Positions 53,412 to 62,638 of a DNA stretch of 64,000 bases are shown one piece after another (position 1 is the stretch's first letter; every line of letters starts with the position of its first letter). Both the position numbers and the translations under genes were made by a program. Source of the DNA: Mobilisporobacter senegalensis (GTDB taxonomy: Bacteria > Bacillota > Clostridia > Lachnospirales > Lachnospiraceae); the NCBI RefSeq assembly GCF_003752155.1, contig NZ_RJVG01000001.1, positions 186,001-250,000 on the forward strand, written 5' to 3'. The notes under the pieces were generated by a model, which saw only the letters and a program-made list of their open reading frames with translations, did no database searches and was not told the origin of the DNA.

Positions 53412-56315
53412 TTATTTATTGTTTTTACTTCCACATTTTGGGCATACACTGCCGCCTTTATAAACATACCCACAGCGGTAACAACATTTCACCGTATGTT
53501 TTTCTTTTGCCAGGTAGGAAATACTCCTGGATTCTGGTTTTTCCTTCAGATACTCAATAAATTCATTTAAAATCTTCCCAAATGATTTTAGTTTCACTGA
53601 TTTAATTGATTTTGATATTCTTATTCTTCCAGAGTGTTTATGTTCTACATAAATCCCTTTTCCAAGTAAGCCGTTATATCCAAACACCTCTTTTACATTC
53701 ATTACATTCATCACATCGGCACTAATAAGGCTGCTATAGAAAATATGATCCGGAGTCAATACAAATCCTACTTTTCCATTTCCTGAAGAAGAAGTATCAC
53801 AGATTAAAATGGGATATTCATATTTCCCTCTGTTTACTGCATATGTATTTAGAGCATTATGAACAGTTATGGATGATTCATCATTTCCATTTCCTCTCAT
53901 CATTTTTCTCACATCAAAAAAATAAATTCTTGGAAAGTCTTCCCTGGTCCACTTCATATCCTTACTAAGTTTCTTAACCAATTGTTCACATTCATCCATC
54001 TTGATTTTCTTAAGCCGCTGGTCAATCAGTCCAAGGGTGTTTACCTTCAGCTCTGGCAGGAAATCTCCAGAAGATATTTCCTCATACATCCGTAGCCCTT
54101 CCTCAAAATTAATCTCCGCCGGGTCAGGACATATTTTTTTAATTGCAGCTTCATCCAAAGCATAAATCTTATCATGAATTTCTTCTAAATATGGTGAAAG
54201 ATTTTTTTCACTAAAATCCTGTTCTTTTATTTTATGAAATAGATCAAATAAAGAAGTTCGATTTGTGGCATTGGCTCGTTTGATAAACGCGATGATTTCT
54301 TGTTTCTCCGCTCCATCACGTTTCTCATCCAGAATCTTTTTATATCGATTGGTGTCAATCTCTTTATACTGTTCCATTTTATCTGTAAATTGAATATATT
54401 GCTTTTTATTAAGATTCTCAGGAATATTTAAAACCAGATTCTTTAATTCTTTCTCCCCGCTCCTTATGAGATACTCCATTAAGGATTCCAAAAATGGTTT
54501 CTTTACACTTTCTTCCCAGTCTTCCTTCTTTACGTCATCAATGGTCCTTAAGATTTCTATATAGCTTTTATCCTGGCTTAATCCAATCTTTTGATTCAGT
54601 TCCTTTATCTTTTCCTTTGTCTGCTTTTTTTCTATCTTATTTATATAACCATATTTTTTACTGTTATCTAATCTTTGTTCTGATTGAACGAGCGCCTTTA
54701 GATCAGTTAATTGTTTTAATGATAATTTATCTAATTTAATTTCGAAAATATCATGCATTCCTTCTATAATATCTTCCAGTATCTCTTTTAGAAAATTTTC
54801 CTTAAGACTATCTGATGACCTTGAAATTGAATCAGCTGCTGAATGATTTATACTTTTTTCATGTCCCTTTCCCATCTTCTGATCTATGGACTGCCTTCCA
54901 GAGGATGAGGTTGTATTTCTTGGTTTCGTATTATCATTTACTGACTTTTCTTCCTTTATTCTCTCCAAATAAGGTTTTACTCCCTTTTTTATTGGAGGTG
55001 TAGTATATCCCTTCATTAATGTTTTAGCAGGTTGAATAGATGGAGAACTGGTTTTTAAACGTGGTCTTTTTATATCTTTGCTGTTGATACGTTTAAAATC
55101 CTGTGCTTTCTCTTTTACTTCTTTCCTTTTTAAGCCTTCTTTCATCCCAGCGTTTTCTCTGGCTTTCCGTCTATTCTGTTTTCTTTTCTTTCGCTCTTTG
55201 TCTATCTTATTATGGTATCGCTCCACACTTAACAGAGGATAAAACCCAGAATCCATTTTGTCTTGTAATTCTGCAAGTTTTTCCTCTGTCATAGATTCCA
55301 GCTCATTACTAATCTTCTCTAATTCCTCTGGTTCCTCTTCCTGCTTCTTATTGTATTCAGATTCATAGAGATTGAAATTGCTATTGGCAGTTCTTTCTCC
55401 CCATCTGCCCAATAATTCAAGATAGTCCTCATAAGCCACTTTATCATCTTCAAAAATAAGATGATAAACGTCCCCTTCCATCAACAATTTATGAGGCTTT
55501 GGAGTATAAAAATGATTACAGGTATTGCAGGTATAAGCCCGGGCCATATAAACAGGCAATTCATCTGTTTCTATCCGGAATTCTTTTCCCACAGGATAAA
55601 CTACCATATATAGTTTTTCACCACAATCAGGGCATTTATAATTGACTACGTAAAAATTATTACCTAATCGTAATTTTCCCCGCTCTCCTTCTGTTAATTC
55701 AACCTTTCCAAATGAAAACTGCCCTGATATCCATTGTATATTATGCCATAACCCAAGGGCATATCCTTCCTCTTTCGGTTCTTCTTCTGGATTGTTTCCA
55801 TCCTCCTCATTTTCTTGTGTCTCTTCTTTATTATCTTTTTCTTCTAATTTGGATTTATCTAATATAGATTGAATCACTTCTTCGTATGTGATCAATATTC
55901 CATTTTTAAAGAAACGGAAATTCTCATCTGTAAGACTGGCCTCAATATTTATTTCAATTAAAATATTATTAAGCAGCCTGTTAAGCTGATCGTATTCCGT
56001 CTCCACCTTAAGTCCTTTAATTTCTCCCCATTTACCAAAAGCATATAAAATCATATTCAATGTGTTTTCCAACAAGGAATTTGCTACTATCTTATCTACC
56101 CGCTCCTCATTAATATTCAATTCTACAAATTTACTAAAGATACGTTTATTATCAAAATTAAAGAATAGCGATTTCTTTTCTCCAGCCAGAATAATATCAT
56201 TGTTATTTATAAGAAAAACTTCTGTCCATACGACCTTTTCGCCCATGGTATTAATCATTTTTTGAAATACTGCCTTTATCTCTGGATTTGCTTTTAATAG
56301 AATCACACATTTCAC
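53412..56315 (-). CDS. 967-residue protein of unknown function with paired zinc ribbons
   Basis: No family recognised. Parts: N-terminal alpha/beta region (1-155), a Glu/Asn-rich acidic linker (157-184), a zinc-binding region with C228, C231, C263, C266, a helical stretch (330-400), a Lys/Arg-rich disordered basic segment (about 380-500), a long alpha-helical region with coiled-coil potential (500-780), a beta-rich domain (about 800-930, YPILICDTSSSGNGKVGFVLTPDHIFYSS), and a C-terminal ribbon (CYRCGYVYKGGSVCPKCG). The beta-rich domain has the look of a bacterial PH-like fold. No signal peptide or TM. It has GGGGTG before its ATG. Possibly cotranscribed with the YkgJ-type gene 59 bases upstream. 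Confidence 0.7.
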   Translation of the reverse strand: MKCVILLKANPEIKAVFQKMINTMGEKVVWTEVFLINNNDIILAGEKKSLFFNFDNKRIFSKFVELNINEERVDKIVANSLLENTLNMILYAFGKWGEIKGLKVETEYDQLNRLLNNILIEINIEASLTDENFRFFKNGILITYEEVIQSILDKSKLEEKDNKEETQENEEDGNNPEEEPKEEGYALGLWHNIQWISGQFSFGKVELTEGERGKLRLGNNFYVVNYKCPDCGEKLYMVVYPVGKEFRIETDELPVYMARAYTCNTCNHFYTPKPHKLLMEGDVYHLIFEDDKVAYEDYLELLGRWGERTANSNFNLYESEYNKKQEEEPEELEKISNELESMTEEKLAELQDKMDSGFYPLLSVERYHNKIDKERKKRKQNRRKARENAGMKEGLKRKEVKEKAQDFKRINSKDIKRPRLKTSSPSIQPAKTLMKGYTTPPIKKGVKPYLERIKEEKSVNDNTKPRNTTSSSGRQSIDQKMGKGHEKSINHSAADSISRSSDSLKENFLKEILEDIIEGMHDIFEIKLDKLSLKQLTDLKALVQSEQRLDNSKKYGYINKIEKKQTKEKIKELNQKIGLSQDKSYIEILRTIDDVKKEDWEESVKKPFLESLMEYLIRSGEKELKNLVLNIPENLNKKQYIQFTDKMEQYKEIDTNRYKKILDEKRDGAEKQEIIAFIKRANATNRTSLFDLFHKIKEQDFSEKNLSPYLEEIHDKIYALDEAAIKKICPDPAEINFEEGLRMYEEISSGDFLPELKVNTLGLIDQRLKKIKMDECEQLVKKLSKDMKWTREDFPRIYFFDVRKMMRGNGNDESSITVHNALNTYAVNRGKYEYPILICDTSSSGNGKVGFVLTPDHIFYSSLISADVMNVMNVKEVFGYNGLLGKGIYVEHKHSGRIRISKSIKSVKLKSFGKILNEFIEYLKEKPESRSISYLAKEKHTVKCCYRCGYVYKGGSVCPKCGSKNNK

Positions 56316-56374
56316 CCCTTTTGCTTATTATAACTTTTTTCGATAAAATGTGCCAGATGTTTATAAAAGCAACA

Positions 56375-57043
56375 TTAAAACCTTGCTATCCATTTCTTAG
56401 CCTCATTTAACCGTTCATTAAATTGCAGATAAAAATCTATATTTGCTTCAAATGGTTGTATATAAAAATTATTCAATACATACATATTAATCTGTTTCAT
56501 CAGACTATCATCCTTGGTATCTTTCATGATATCCTGTACATCTTTTAAAAAATAGTGCCAATCTATAATAAACTGCTCATTATTCTTTAAGTCCGGTGTG
56601 TCAATCCATTTACGAACTTTTACTTTTGTCCGGTTCTGATTTTTACATTCATGGATCTGCAGAAAATATTTAAATGAATTATTATCATAATACCTTCCAA
56701 GAGGAAAAAGCCTGCAGATTCCCGGTCTGATTGAATGAATACTGCATCTGTCTTCACTATTAAGAAATGAGCATCTTTCTGAATCTCCTGACATCTTAAG
56801 ATTAGGCAGGATAATTCCATCTACTACACTGAGTTCAATTTTATCCGTCATTAATTGCTCGAAGGTAATATTTAAGCTTGTCAATAAACGATAAATATCC
56901 AGAGGATCCAAAACGATTGATTTTCCCATACCCTGGCAACAGGCAGAACATCCTTTGCAGTCATTACATCCTGCCTTTACCATATCATTTATATCATATA
57001 ATTTTCCGTCAGATATTTCATCAAAGTTAATATTTCTTATCAT
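56375..57043 (-). CDS. YkgJ-family Cys-cluster (Zn/Fe-binding) protein
   Basis: A 222-residue protein of the CxxxCxxCC class: CNDCKGCSACCQGMGK at about 26-41, then CSFLNSEDRCSIHSIRPGICRLFP at about 91-114. The Cys spacing defines the YkgJ/UPF0153 family, thought to chelate zinc or iron; function unknown. A C-terminal helical extension follows. The start ATG is behind GAGGGGAAA. A MITE-like element begins 20 bases upstream, so its promoter would be expected within or beyond it. Confidence 0.85.
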   Translation of the reverse strand: MIRNINFDEISDGKLYDINDMVKAGCNDCKGCSACCQGMGKSIVLDPLDIYRLLTSLNITFEQLMTDKIELSVVDGIILPNLKMSGDSERCSFLNSEDRCSIHSIRPGICRLFPLGRYYDNNSFKYFLQIHECKNQNRTKVKVRKWIDTPDLKNNEQFIIDWHYFLKDVQDIMKDTKDDSLMKQINMYVLNNFYIQPFEANIDFYLQFNERLNEAKKWIARF

Positions 57044-57062
57044 TTTGATTTCCCCTCTTGTT

Positions 57063-57237
57063 TATATTCCTGTAATAGGTAATTGCGAAACTAATAAATA
57101 TTCCAAGTTTGTGATACAACTCATACAAATTCCTACGCTCCAACGCTCCTTCCGCTTAGCTTCCGCTTCGGAATTGTATTATTTGTATCACAAATAGCCA
57201 ATGCTTTGGAGTTTCGCAATTACCTATTATATTCCTG
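57063..57237. mobile_element. MITE-like element with 20-base perfect terminal inverted repeats
   Basis: TIR 57073-57092 is the exact reverse complement of 57210-57229. The 157-base element is flanked by the direct repeat TATATTCCTG (57063-57072 and 57228-57237; it shares two bases with the right TIR), consistent with a target-site duplication of 8-10 bases. The interior is a nested inverted repeat (GTGATACAA/TTGTATCAC and AATTCC/GGAATT arms), so the whole unit can fold into one long hairpin. It encodes no protein. Confidence 0.82.
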
Positions 57238-57483
57238 CAAGTACTAAAGAATCTATAGTCATATTCCAATAAATCCACTCTATAAGTTATTGTAAAAGCC
57301 ATTATATAACCTTATATATGAATAATCAAGCAATATTCACTGGTCTGCCCTTTCTACATACTCTGCTCTTTCCTGCATATATTAAAATGTCATTCCTTCA
57401 AAAATTCGTTTCCCTTTTTATTGATTTCGGCATTATTATCATTTAAACTAATAATAATAACTTTTATTTCATTCAGTATTTAG

Positions 57484-57577
57484 AAAGGGAAATTTGCGAA
57501 ACTCCTAACTGTAGCAGACAGCCTAAGAACACGGGAACATCAGCAACAACAGAAAAGAGTTTCGCAAATACCTATTA
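57484..57577. mobile_element. second, decayed copy related to the MITE-like element
   Basis: The right end (57558-57577) matches the right TIR of the first element at 19 of 20 bases; the left end (57484-57503) keeps only its inner TTTGCGAAACT. It ends 18 bases before the topB start. The 552-base gap 57044-57595 holds both elements; the 250 bases between them show nothing I can name. Confidence 0.65.
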
Positions 57578-57595
57578 GAATTAGGAGAAAAATCT

Positions 57596-59782
57596 ATGAA
57601 ATCATTAATATTAGCTGAAAAACCTTCTGTTGCCAGAGATATTGCCCGGGTGTTAAAATGCCAGAAAAAAATCCCCGGTGCTCTGGAGGGCAATCAATAT
57701 ATTGTTACCTGGGCACTGGGACATCTGGTTACCCTGGCAGATCCTGAAGAATATGATAAGAAATATAAGGAGTGGAAAATAGAGGATTTACCCATGATCC
57801 CAAAGAAATGGGAGCTTGTAGTAATCAAGCAGACTTCCAAGCAGTATAGCTCAGTAAAAACCCAGCTGTTCCGTAAAGATGTCTCTGAAATCATCATAGC
57901 TACAGATGCGGGCCGGGAAGGAGAGTTGGTGGCAAGGTGGATTCTTGAAAAATCAGGCTGCCATAAACCGATAAAACGACTTTGGATCTCTTCAGTCACT
58001 GACAAAGCAATTAAAGAGGGGTTTGCCCGGTTAAAAGACGGACGTGACTACAACTCTTTATATCATGCCGCACAAAGCCGTGCCGAAGCTGACTGGCTGG
58101 TGGGAATTAACGGGACCCGTGCCCTGACCTGCAAATATAATGCCAGTTTATCCTGCGGACGTGTACAGACTCCTACTTTGGCCATGATCGCCAGACGGGA
58201 AGAAGAGATCAAAAACTTCCGCCCTGAAGAATATTATGGAATCGAATGTATGGCAGGGAGCATCAAATGGACCTGGCAGAACTTAAAAAACGGAAGTTTC
58301 CGCTGTTTTCAGAAAGAATTTATGGAGACATTGTCCAAGGAACTGGAACAAGAAAAATTAACCATAAATGAAATAAATAAATCGGCAAAGAAAACTTATT
58401 CACCAGGTCTTTATGATCTGACTGAACTGCAGCGGGATGCCAACAGACGGTTTGGCTTTTCAGCCAAAGAGACATTGAATATCATGCAGCGTCTGTATGA
58501 AAATCATAAAGTGCTTACCTATCCACGGACCGATTCCCGCTATATCGGTTCTGATATCGTTCCTACATTGAAGGAGCGATTGCAGGCATGCAGCACAGGA
58601 CCTTACAGGAAACTGGCCGGTCAATTGATCACAAAACCACTTCAGACCAATAAATCTTTCGTGGACGATAAGAAGGTAAGCGATCACCATGCAATCATCC
58701 CAACAGAACAATTTGTCCAACTGGACCATATGACAAATGAAGAACGTAAAATCTATGATCTGGTAGTACGCAGATTCTTTAGTGTTCTTTATCCCCCTTT
58801 CGAATATGAACAAACTACTCTGAAAGCATCTGCTAAAAATCAGACCTTTGTTGCAAAAGGGAAAGTCATCCATTCTCCCGGATGGAAAGCTGTTTATGAA
58901 ACAGAAATCCTGGAAGATGAGGAGGAATCTGCTTTAAGCAGCGGTTTATCTGATCAGGCTCTTCCTGAATTAGCAAAAGGGGGACAGCTGCTCATTTCTA
59001 ATGTTATGGGGACGACCGGAAAAACCAAGCCGCCTGCCCGCTTTACAGAAGCTACCCTTCTTTCCGCTATGGAAAATCCATCAAAATATATGGACTCCGA
59101 TGATGCCCGGGCAAAAAAGACCCTTGGTGAAACGGGAGGTCTTGGCACTGTAGCCACCCGCGCCGATATTATTGAAAAGCTGTTCCATTCTTTCCTGATG
59201 GAAAAACGGGGGAACGAAATTTTAATTACCTCAAAAGGAAAACAGCTCCTGGAACTGATTCCTGAGGATCTGAAAAAACCAGAACTGACTGCCAAATGGG
59301 AGATGGAGCTTTCCAGTATTGCTCTTGGCAAAAGAAAAAGCAGTATTTTTATTGATGACATTCAAAAATATACAGAGGAGCTAATTCTGGAAATCCGCCA
59401 AAGTGATGGTTCTTTCCGCCACGATAACCTGACGAATAATAAGTGCCCTCATTGTGGAAAACGAATGCTATCTGTAAATGGGAAAAATGCCCGTCTTCTT
59501 GTCTGCCAGGACAGGGAATGCGGCTATCGGGAGACAGTTGCAAAACTGACCAACGCCCGGTGCCCGAACTGTCATAAGAAGATGGAGCTGATCAAAAAGG
59601 GAGAAGATGAAACCTTTATATGTTCCTGCGGCTACAAAGAAAAGCTCTCCTCTTTCAAGAACAGAAGAGAAAAAGAAGGTGCCGGAGTCAATAAAAAAGA
59701 TGTACAGAAATACTTGAAAACCCAGAAAGAAGAATCAGTAAACACGGCATTTGCAGATGCCTTTTCCAAATTGAAATTATAG
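57596..59782 (+). CDS. topB: DNA topoisomerase III
   Basis: Type IA topoisomerase, 728 residues. TOPRIM domain at the start (LILAEKPSVARDIARVL with the Glu, ATDAGREGEL with the acidic residues). The cleavage domain has the active tyrosine in VLTYPRTDSRYIG (about 307-319). A C-terminal zinc-ribbon pair follows (CPHCGKRM, CPNCHKKMEL). Length fits B. subtilis TopB. Base composition and codon use are visibly richer in G+C than in the flanking AT-rich genes, and MITE-like sequence lies right upstream; a transferred origin is possible. ATG 57596 behind AGGAGA. Confidence 0.94.
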   Translation: MKSLILAEKPSVARDIARVLKCQKKIPGALEGNQYIVTWALGHLVTLADPEEYDKKYKEWKIEDLPMIPKKWELVVIKQTSKQYSSVKTQLFRKDVSEIIIATDAGREGELVARWILEKSGCHKPIKRLWISSVTDKAIKEGFARLKDGRDYNSLYHAAQSRAEADWLVGINGTRALTCKYNASLSCGRVQTPTLAMIARREEEIKNFRPEEYYGIECMAGSIKWTWQNLKNGSFRCFQKEFMETLSKELEQEKLTINEINKSAKKTYSPGLYDLTELQRDANRRFGFSAKETLNIMQRLYENHKVLTYPRTDSRYIGSDIVPTLKERLQACSTGPYRKLAGQLITKPLQTNKSFVDDKKVSDHHAIIPTEQFVQLDHMTNEERKIYDLVVRRFFSVLYPPFEYEQTTLKASAKNQTFVAKGKVIHSPGWKAVYETEILEDEEESALSSGLSDQALPELAKGGQLLISNVMGTTGKTKPPARFTEATLLSAMENPSKYMDSDDARAKKTLGETGGLGTVATRADIIEKLFHSFLMEKRGNEILITSKGKQLLELIPEDLKKPELTAKWEMELSSIALGKRKSSIFIDDIQKYTEELILEIRQSDGSFRHDNLTNNKCPHCGKRMLSVNGKNARLLVCQDRECGYRETVAKLTNARCPNCHKKMELIKKGEDETFICSCGYKEKLSSFKNRREKEGAGVNKKDVQKYLKTQKEESVNTAFADAFSKLKL

Positions 59783-59794
59783 AATAAATCACAA

Positions 59795-59835
59795 AAATGA
59801 CCACTGTACCCATCTTCTGTGCACAGCGGTCATTT
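59795..59835. terminator. terminator between topB and the HPr-like gene
   Basis: A 13-base stem with one mismatch (59795-59807 with 59823-59835), A/T runs on both sides; it serves the convergent topB and dga operon transcripts. Confidence 0.85.
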
Positions 59836-59836
59836 C

Positions 59837-60097
59837 TTATAAATTTTCAGTAATCAATGCTTTCATGGCTGCAATGGCAATTTCTTCGTCCTCACCGTCT
59901 GCTTCTATGGTAATTACATCACCACATCTGATTCCCAGTGCCATCAGACTCATCATCCTGGACACATCAGCGCTTTGTCCATTTCCATTGCCAACTGTAA
60001 TGACACTTTTAAACTTTTTAGCCTCTTTCACTAACATTCCTGCCGGTCTTGCATGGATACCTAATTGATCTTTGATTGTATATTTAAACTCTTTCAT
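59837..60097 (-). CDS. HPr-like phosphocarrier protein (non-canonical) of the dga operon
   Basis: An 86-residue HPr fold protein. The phospho-acceptor His is kept as His15 in GIHARPAG, counted from ATG 60097, which I prefer over the in-frame GTG 60103. The HPr kinase site differs: aligning the conserved M-x-LGI stretch puts Arg47 at the place of regulatory Ser46, with Ser one residue earlier (DVSRMMSLMALGI). It is the last gene of the dgaE-dgaF operon, 17 bases after dgaF. A dedicated phosphocarrier for the operon's transporter is the suggested role. Confidence 0.85.
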   Translation of the reverse strand: MKEFKYTIKDQLGIHARPAGMLVKEAKKFKSVITVGNGNGQSADVSRMMSLMALGIRCGDVITIEADGEDEEIAIAAMKALITENL

Positions 60098-60114
60098 ATC
60101 CACCTATCCTAAAA

Positions 60115-60849
60115 TCATACTAATTCTTTTATGACTGCCAACAGTTTTTTTATTTCTTCAACCTTTGTATTTCCGCTTTCCTTATCAATAATGGAACTAT
60201 AGATATGTGGAATAACTTTTTCCACACCGGCCTCTAAGATGATCTCCATAATCTCACGGAAATTTTCCGGACCGATTCCTCCAGTTGGTTCCAGAACAAA
60301 ATGGTGTCTGGCACAGGCTTTCGCTACTGCTTTCAATTCTTCCCTACACTCCAGACCATTCATTGGAAAGAATTTGATGGAGTTTCCACCCATTTCCTTA
60401 ATCATAGTAATTGCAGTGTCCACAGGGATGAAAGCTGGTTCTTCACAGTCTTTGGATAGAGGTCCTGTAGAAATCTTGACCATGCCTGGTGTTCCTGAAG
60501 GGGATACTAATGCATTGATATGGCTTGTCTCATTCTCTACATTTGCTCTTGTATATCCCACTGCCGAAAATACCTGATTAAAATGATTGGCTTTAACTTC
60601 TTTTGCGATATCTGCTACGGCTTTCCACTGAGCCGGATTTCCGCCGCCAAGACCAACAGAAAGATTTCCTTCCAGAACTTCCATATACTTTTTCATATCT
60701 TCTACTGCACTTGGAATATCCGGATAGCTTGCAGAAAGTACACCGACTACCACATGCTTTTCTGCTGCTTCATAAATTTCTTCTGCATTCTTTAAATTTC
60801 CAGCCAGTACATTCAGGCATACACGATTGTTATAATAATTTATTCCCAT
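60115..60849 (-). CDS. dgaF: DgaF-type 2-dehydro-3-deoxy-phosphogluconate aldolase
   Basis: A 244-residue TIM-barrel aldolase of the KDGP-aldolase family found beside DgaE in Salmonella and Enterococcus. It would split 2-keto-3-deoxygluconate-6-phosphate into pyruvate and glyceraldehyde-3-phosphate. Recognised segments: NRVCLNVLAGNLKNA, LSVGLGGGNPAQWK, NALVSPSGTPGMVKISTGP, SIKFFPMNGLE with the presumed Schiff-base lysine, and LEPTGGIGPENF. Its ATG is 5 bases after the dgaE stop. Confidence 0.88.
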   Translation of the reverse strand: MGINYYNNRVCLNVLAGNLKNAEEIYEAAEKHVVVGVLSASYPDIPSAVEDMKKYMEVLEGNLSVGLGGGNPAQWKAVADIAKEVKANHFNQVFSAVGYTRANVENETSHINALVSPSGTPGMVKISTGPLSKDCEEPAFIPVDTAITMIKEMGGNSIKFFPMNGLECREELKAVAKACARHHFVLEPTGGIGPENFREIMEIILEAGVEKVIPHIYSSIIDKESGNTKVEEIKKLLAVIKELV

Positions 60850-60853
60850 GATT

Positions 60854-61960
60854 TCATCCCTTCATAAGTTCTTTCAATCTGCTTACAATTAATTCTTTAT
60901 CTCCTTCGCACAATGGTCTTGGGTCAAAATCAAGTTGTCCCTGATTTAAAAACTCTGCCCTGCAATAGATGATTGGATCTCCAGCACGGAGCTCTTTGTT
61001 GATTTCTCCAATCTTTTTATCACTCACTGTTGGATCTACCATAATTCTGGTACGGTAAATGGCCCTTCCTGCTTCATCCTGGATCTGAATTGCTTTTAGT
61101 CCCGGAATCTTATTGATTTCCTCACACAGGTACTGCACTTTTGCAAGATTCTCTTCTACTTCTTTTTTCATGTCTTTGTTCTCATAGAGATCTAATGCTT
61201 TCAAAAGCCCCATAATACCTTCTTTTCCAATTTTCATTGGCCGTCCGATTCCATGGTATTGCTTTTTGGCATACTGGATATATTCCTTCTTCCCAGTCAC
61301 AAATCCCGAAGTTGTAGCTTCCAGGGCTTTTGCCCCGCTGTATACTACCAGATCTGCTCCCATAGCAATATATTTCCTGAAATCTTCTTCTGCCGCTGCA
61401 TCTATTATGAGTGGAAGATCATGACGGTGTGCAATTTCTATCATTGTCTCAATATCAACCATTCCTTTTTGAACGGAGTGGTGGCTCTTAACATATAATA
61501 AAGCTACTGTTTTTTCATTAATTGCTTCTTCGATATCTTCCGGGATTATTTCATTTACTGTACCTACTTCTATTGGCACTCCTCCGCCAAGTCTGAGCAT
61601 CGTTGATATAGGCGCCCCAAATTCGATACTATGTCCTTTCTGAAGAATAATCTCATTAGGTACTCCTTTCGAATCTGGGAGACGATCCATAATGGATTTT
61701 TTCCCTTTCGAGATTAATCCGGCTACTGTGAGACAAATTGCGGCAGAAGCACAGGATGCCACACAACTGTCTTCTCCTCCTGTATACTCGGAAATAATCT
61801 CACCTGCGCGATTAATCAAGTCCTCAATTACCACATATGACTGGCCTCCTGCAACTGCAGCCTCGGCCACTTCATCACTCAAAGTAGAAACACCCAATAT
61901 TGTTACACGTCCACAAGAATTAATTACCCTCTTCAATCCTATATCCTGATATATGCTCAT
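60854..61960 (-). CDS. dgaE: DgaE-family PLP-dependent D-glucosaminate-6-phosphate ammonia-lyase
   Basis: A 368-residue SelA-like fold-type I PLP enzyme. Landmarks: N-terminal IGLKRVINSCGRVTILGVS, PLP lysine K211 in YSGAKALEATTSG, IIDAAAEEDF (about 185-194), and QKGHSIEFGAP. In Salmonella DgaE removes ammonia from D-glucosaminate-6-phosphate to make KDGP for DgaF. Selenocysteine synthase is excluded because the family signature and operon differ. It is preceded by the DUF4310 gene (15 bases). Confidence 0.88.
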   Translation of the reverse strand: MSIYQDIGLKRVINSCGRVTILGVSTLSDEVAEAAVAGGQSYVVIEDLINRAGEIISEYTGGEDSCVASCASAAICLTVAGLISKGKKSIMDRLPDSKGVPNEIILQKGHSIEFGAPISTMLRLGGGVPIEVGTVNEIIPEDIEEAINEKTVALLYVKSHHSVQKGMVDIETMIEIAHRHDLPLIIDAAAEEDFRKYIAMGADLVVYSGAKALEATTSGFVTGKKEYIQYAKKQYHGIGRPMKIGKEGIMGLLKALDLYENKDMKKEVEENLAKVQYLCEEINKIPGLKAIQIQDEAGRAIYRTRIMVDPTVSDKKIGEINKELRAGDPIIYCRAEFLNQGQLDFDPRPLCEGDKELIVSRLKELMKG

Positions 61961-61975
61961 TTTTATACCTCCAAG

Positions 61976-62626
61976 TTATTTCAGAAAAATCGCGCCCAGA
62001 ATCATTGCGCCTAAAATTGCGCCTCCGGTTGTTTCTTTTCCCCATTTATAGAAAATAGCGGCTCCGATAACAGCACCGATTCCTGCATATACGTTATACT
62101 GTGCTGCTGCTATTACGATGAGTGGAGCAAGATAACGTCCTACCGCATTTCCAGCTCCCATCATGATGCTCGTTCCGCCTACCGCCATACCTTCTGGTAC
62201 TACTTTACGGATGACCATGATAATAATACCTATGGTAATTCCAATTCCTGCACCAACTACCAATGCTGCAAAGAAGTTAGAAAATGGGAACTTCCATCCC
62301 ATAGACAAAAATACTGCTGGGATTCCGATACCTACACCTGTCATTAAACTGCCCCCAATATCCATCAATCCTACCAATGGGCCTTCCAGTATTCTGGCAA
62401 TTAGAAATCCGGCTGCAAATCCTGCAGCTGCCGCATAATCCCCACTACCCATTCCATCTGTTAACATGGCAACAATAGATATTTCATTAAATGCACCAGT
62501 ACCAAACTTAATGAACATATAAGTTCCTGCAAATATGGCCGCTGCTGCTCCCATAACCAGCAGAATAAAGGTACTGTCTTTCATCATAAAATCATCAAAT
62601 TTCTCTGTAAATGTTTTCTTTTCCAT
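61976..62626 (-). CDS. DUF4310 family integral membrane protein
   Basis: A 216-residue protein with about six hydrophobic helices rich in Gly/Ala (MGAAAAIFAGTYMFI, AAAAGFAAGFLIARILEGPLVGLMDIGG, GVGIGIPAVFLSMG, MMGAGNAVGRYLAPLIV, GGAILGAMILGAIFLK). Known only as a conserved partner of DUF4311, DUF4312, SFCGS and DgaE/DgaF proteins, as in Enterococcus faecalis EF_0830 to EF_0839 from memory. A transporter subunit is likely, by the two membrane proteins and two soluble proteins made together. Confidence 0.85.
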   Translation of the reverse strand: MEKKTFTEKFDDFMMKDSTFILLVMGAAAAIFAGTYMFIKFGTGAFNEISIVAMLTDGMGSGDYAAAAGFAAGFLIARILEGPLVGLMDIGGSLMTGVGIGIPAVFLSMGWKFPFSNFFAALVVGAGIGITIGIIIMVIRKVVPEGMAVGGTSIMMGAGNAVGRYLAPLIVIAAAQYNVYAGIGAVIGAAIFYKWGKETTGGAILGAMILGAIFLK

Positions 62627-62638
62627 CTTTATTTCCTC

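Noticed and set aside
60854-61960. Selenocysteine synthase (SelA)
   Set aside because: Shares the PLP fold, but operon partners and motifs fit the DgaE ammonia-lyase group; no selB or selC seen.
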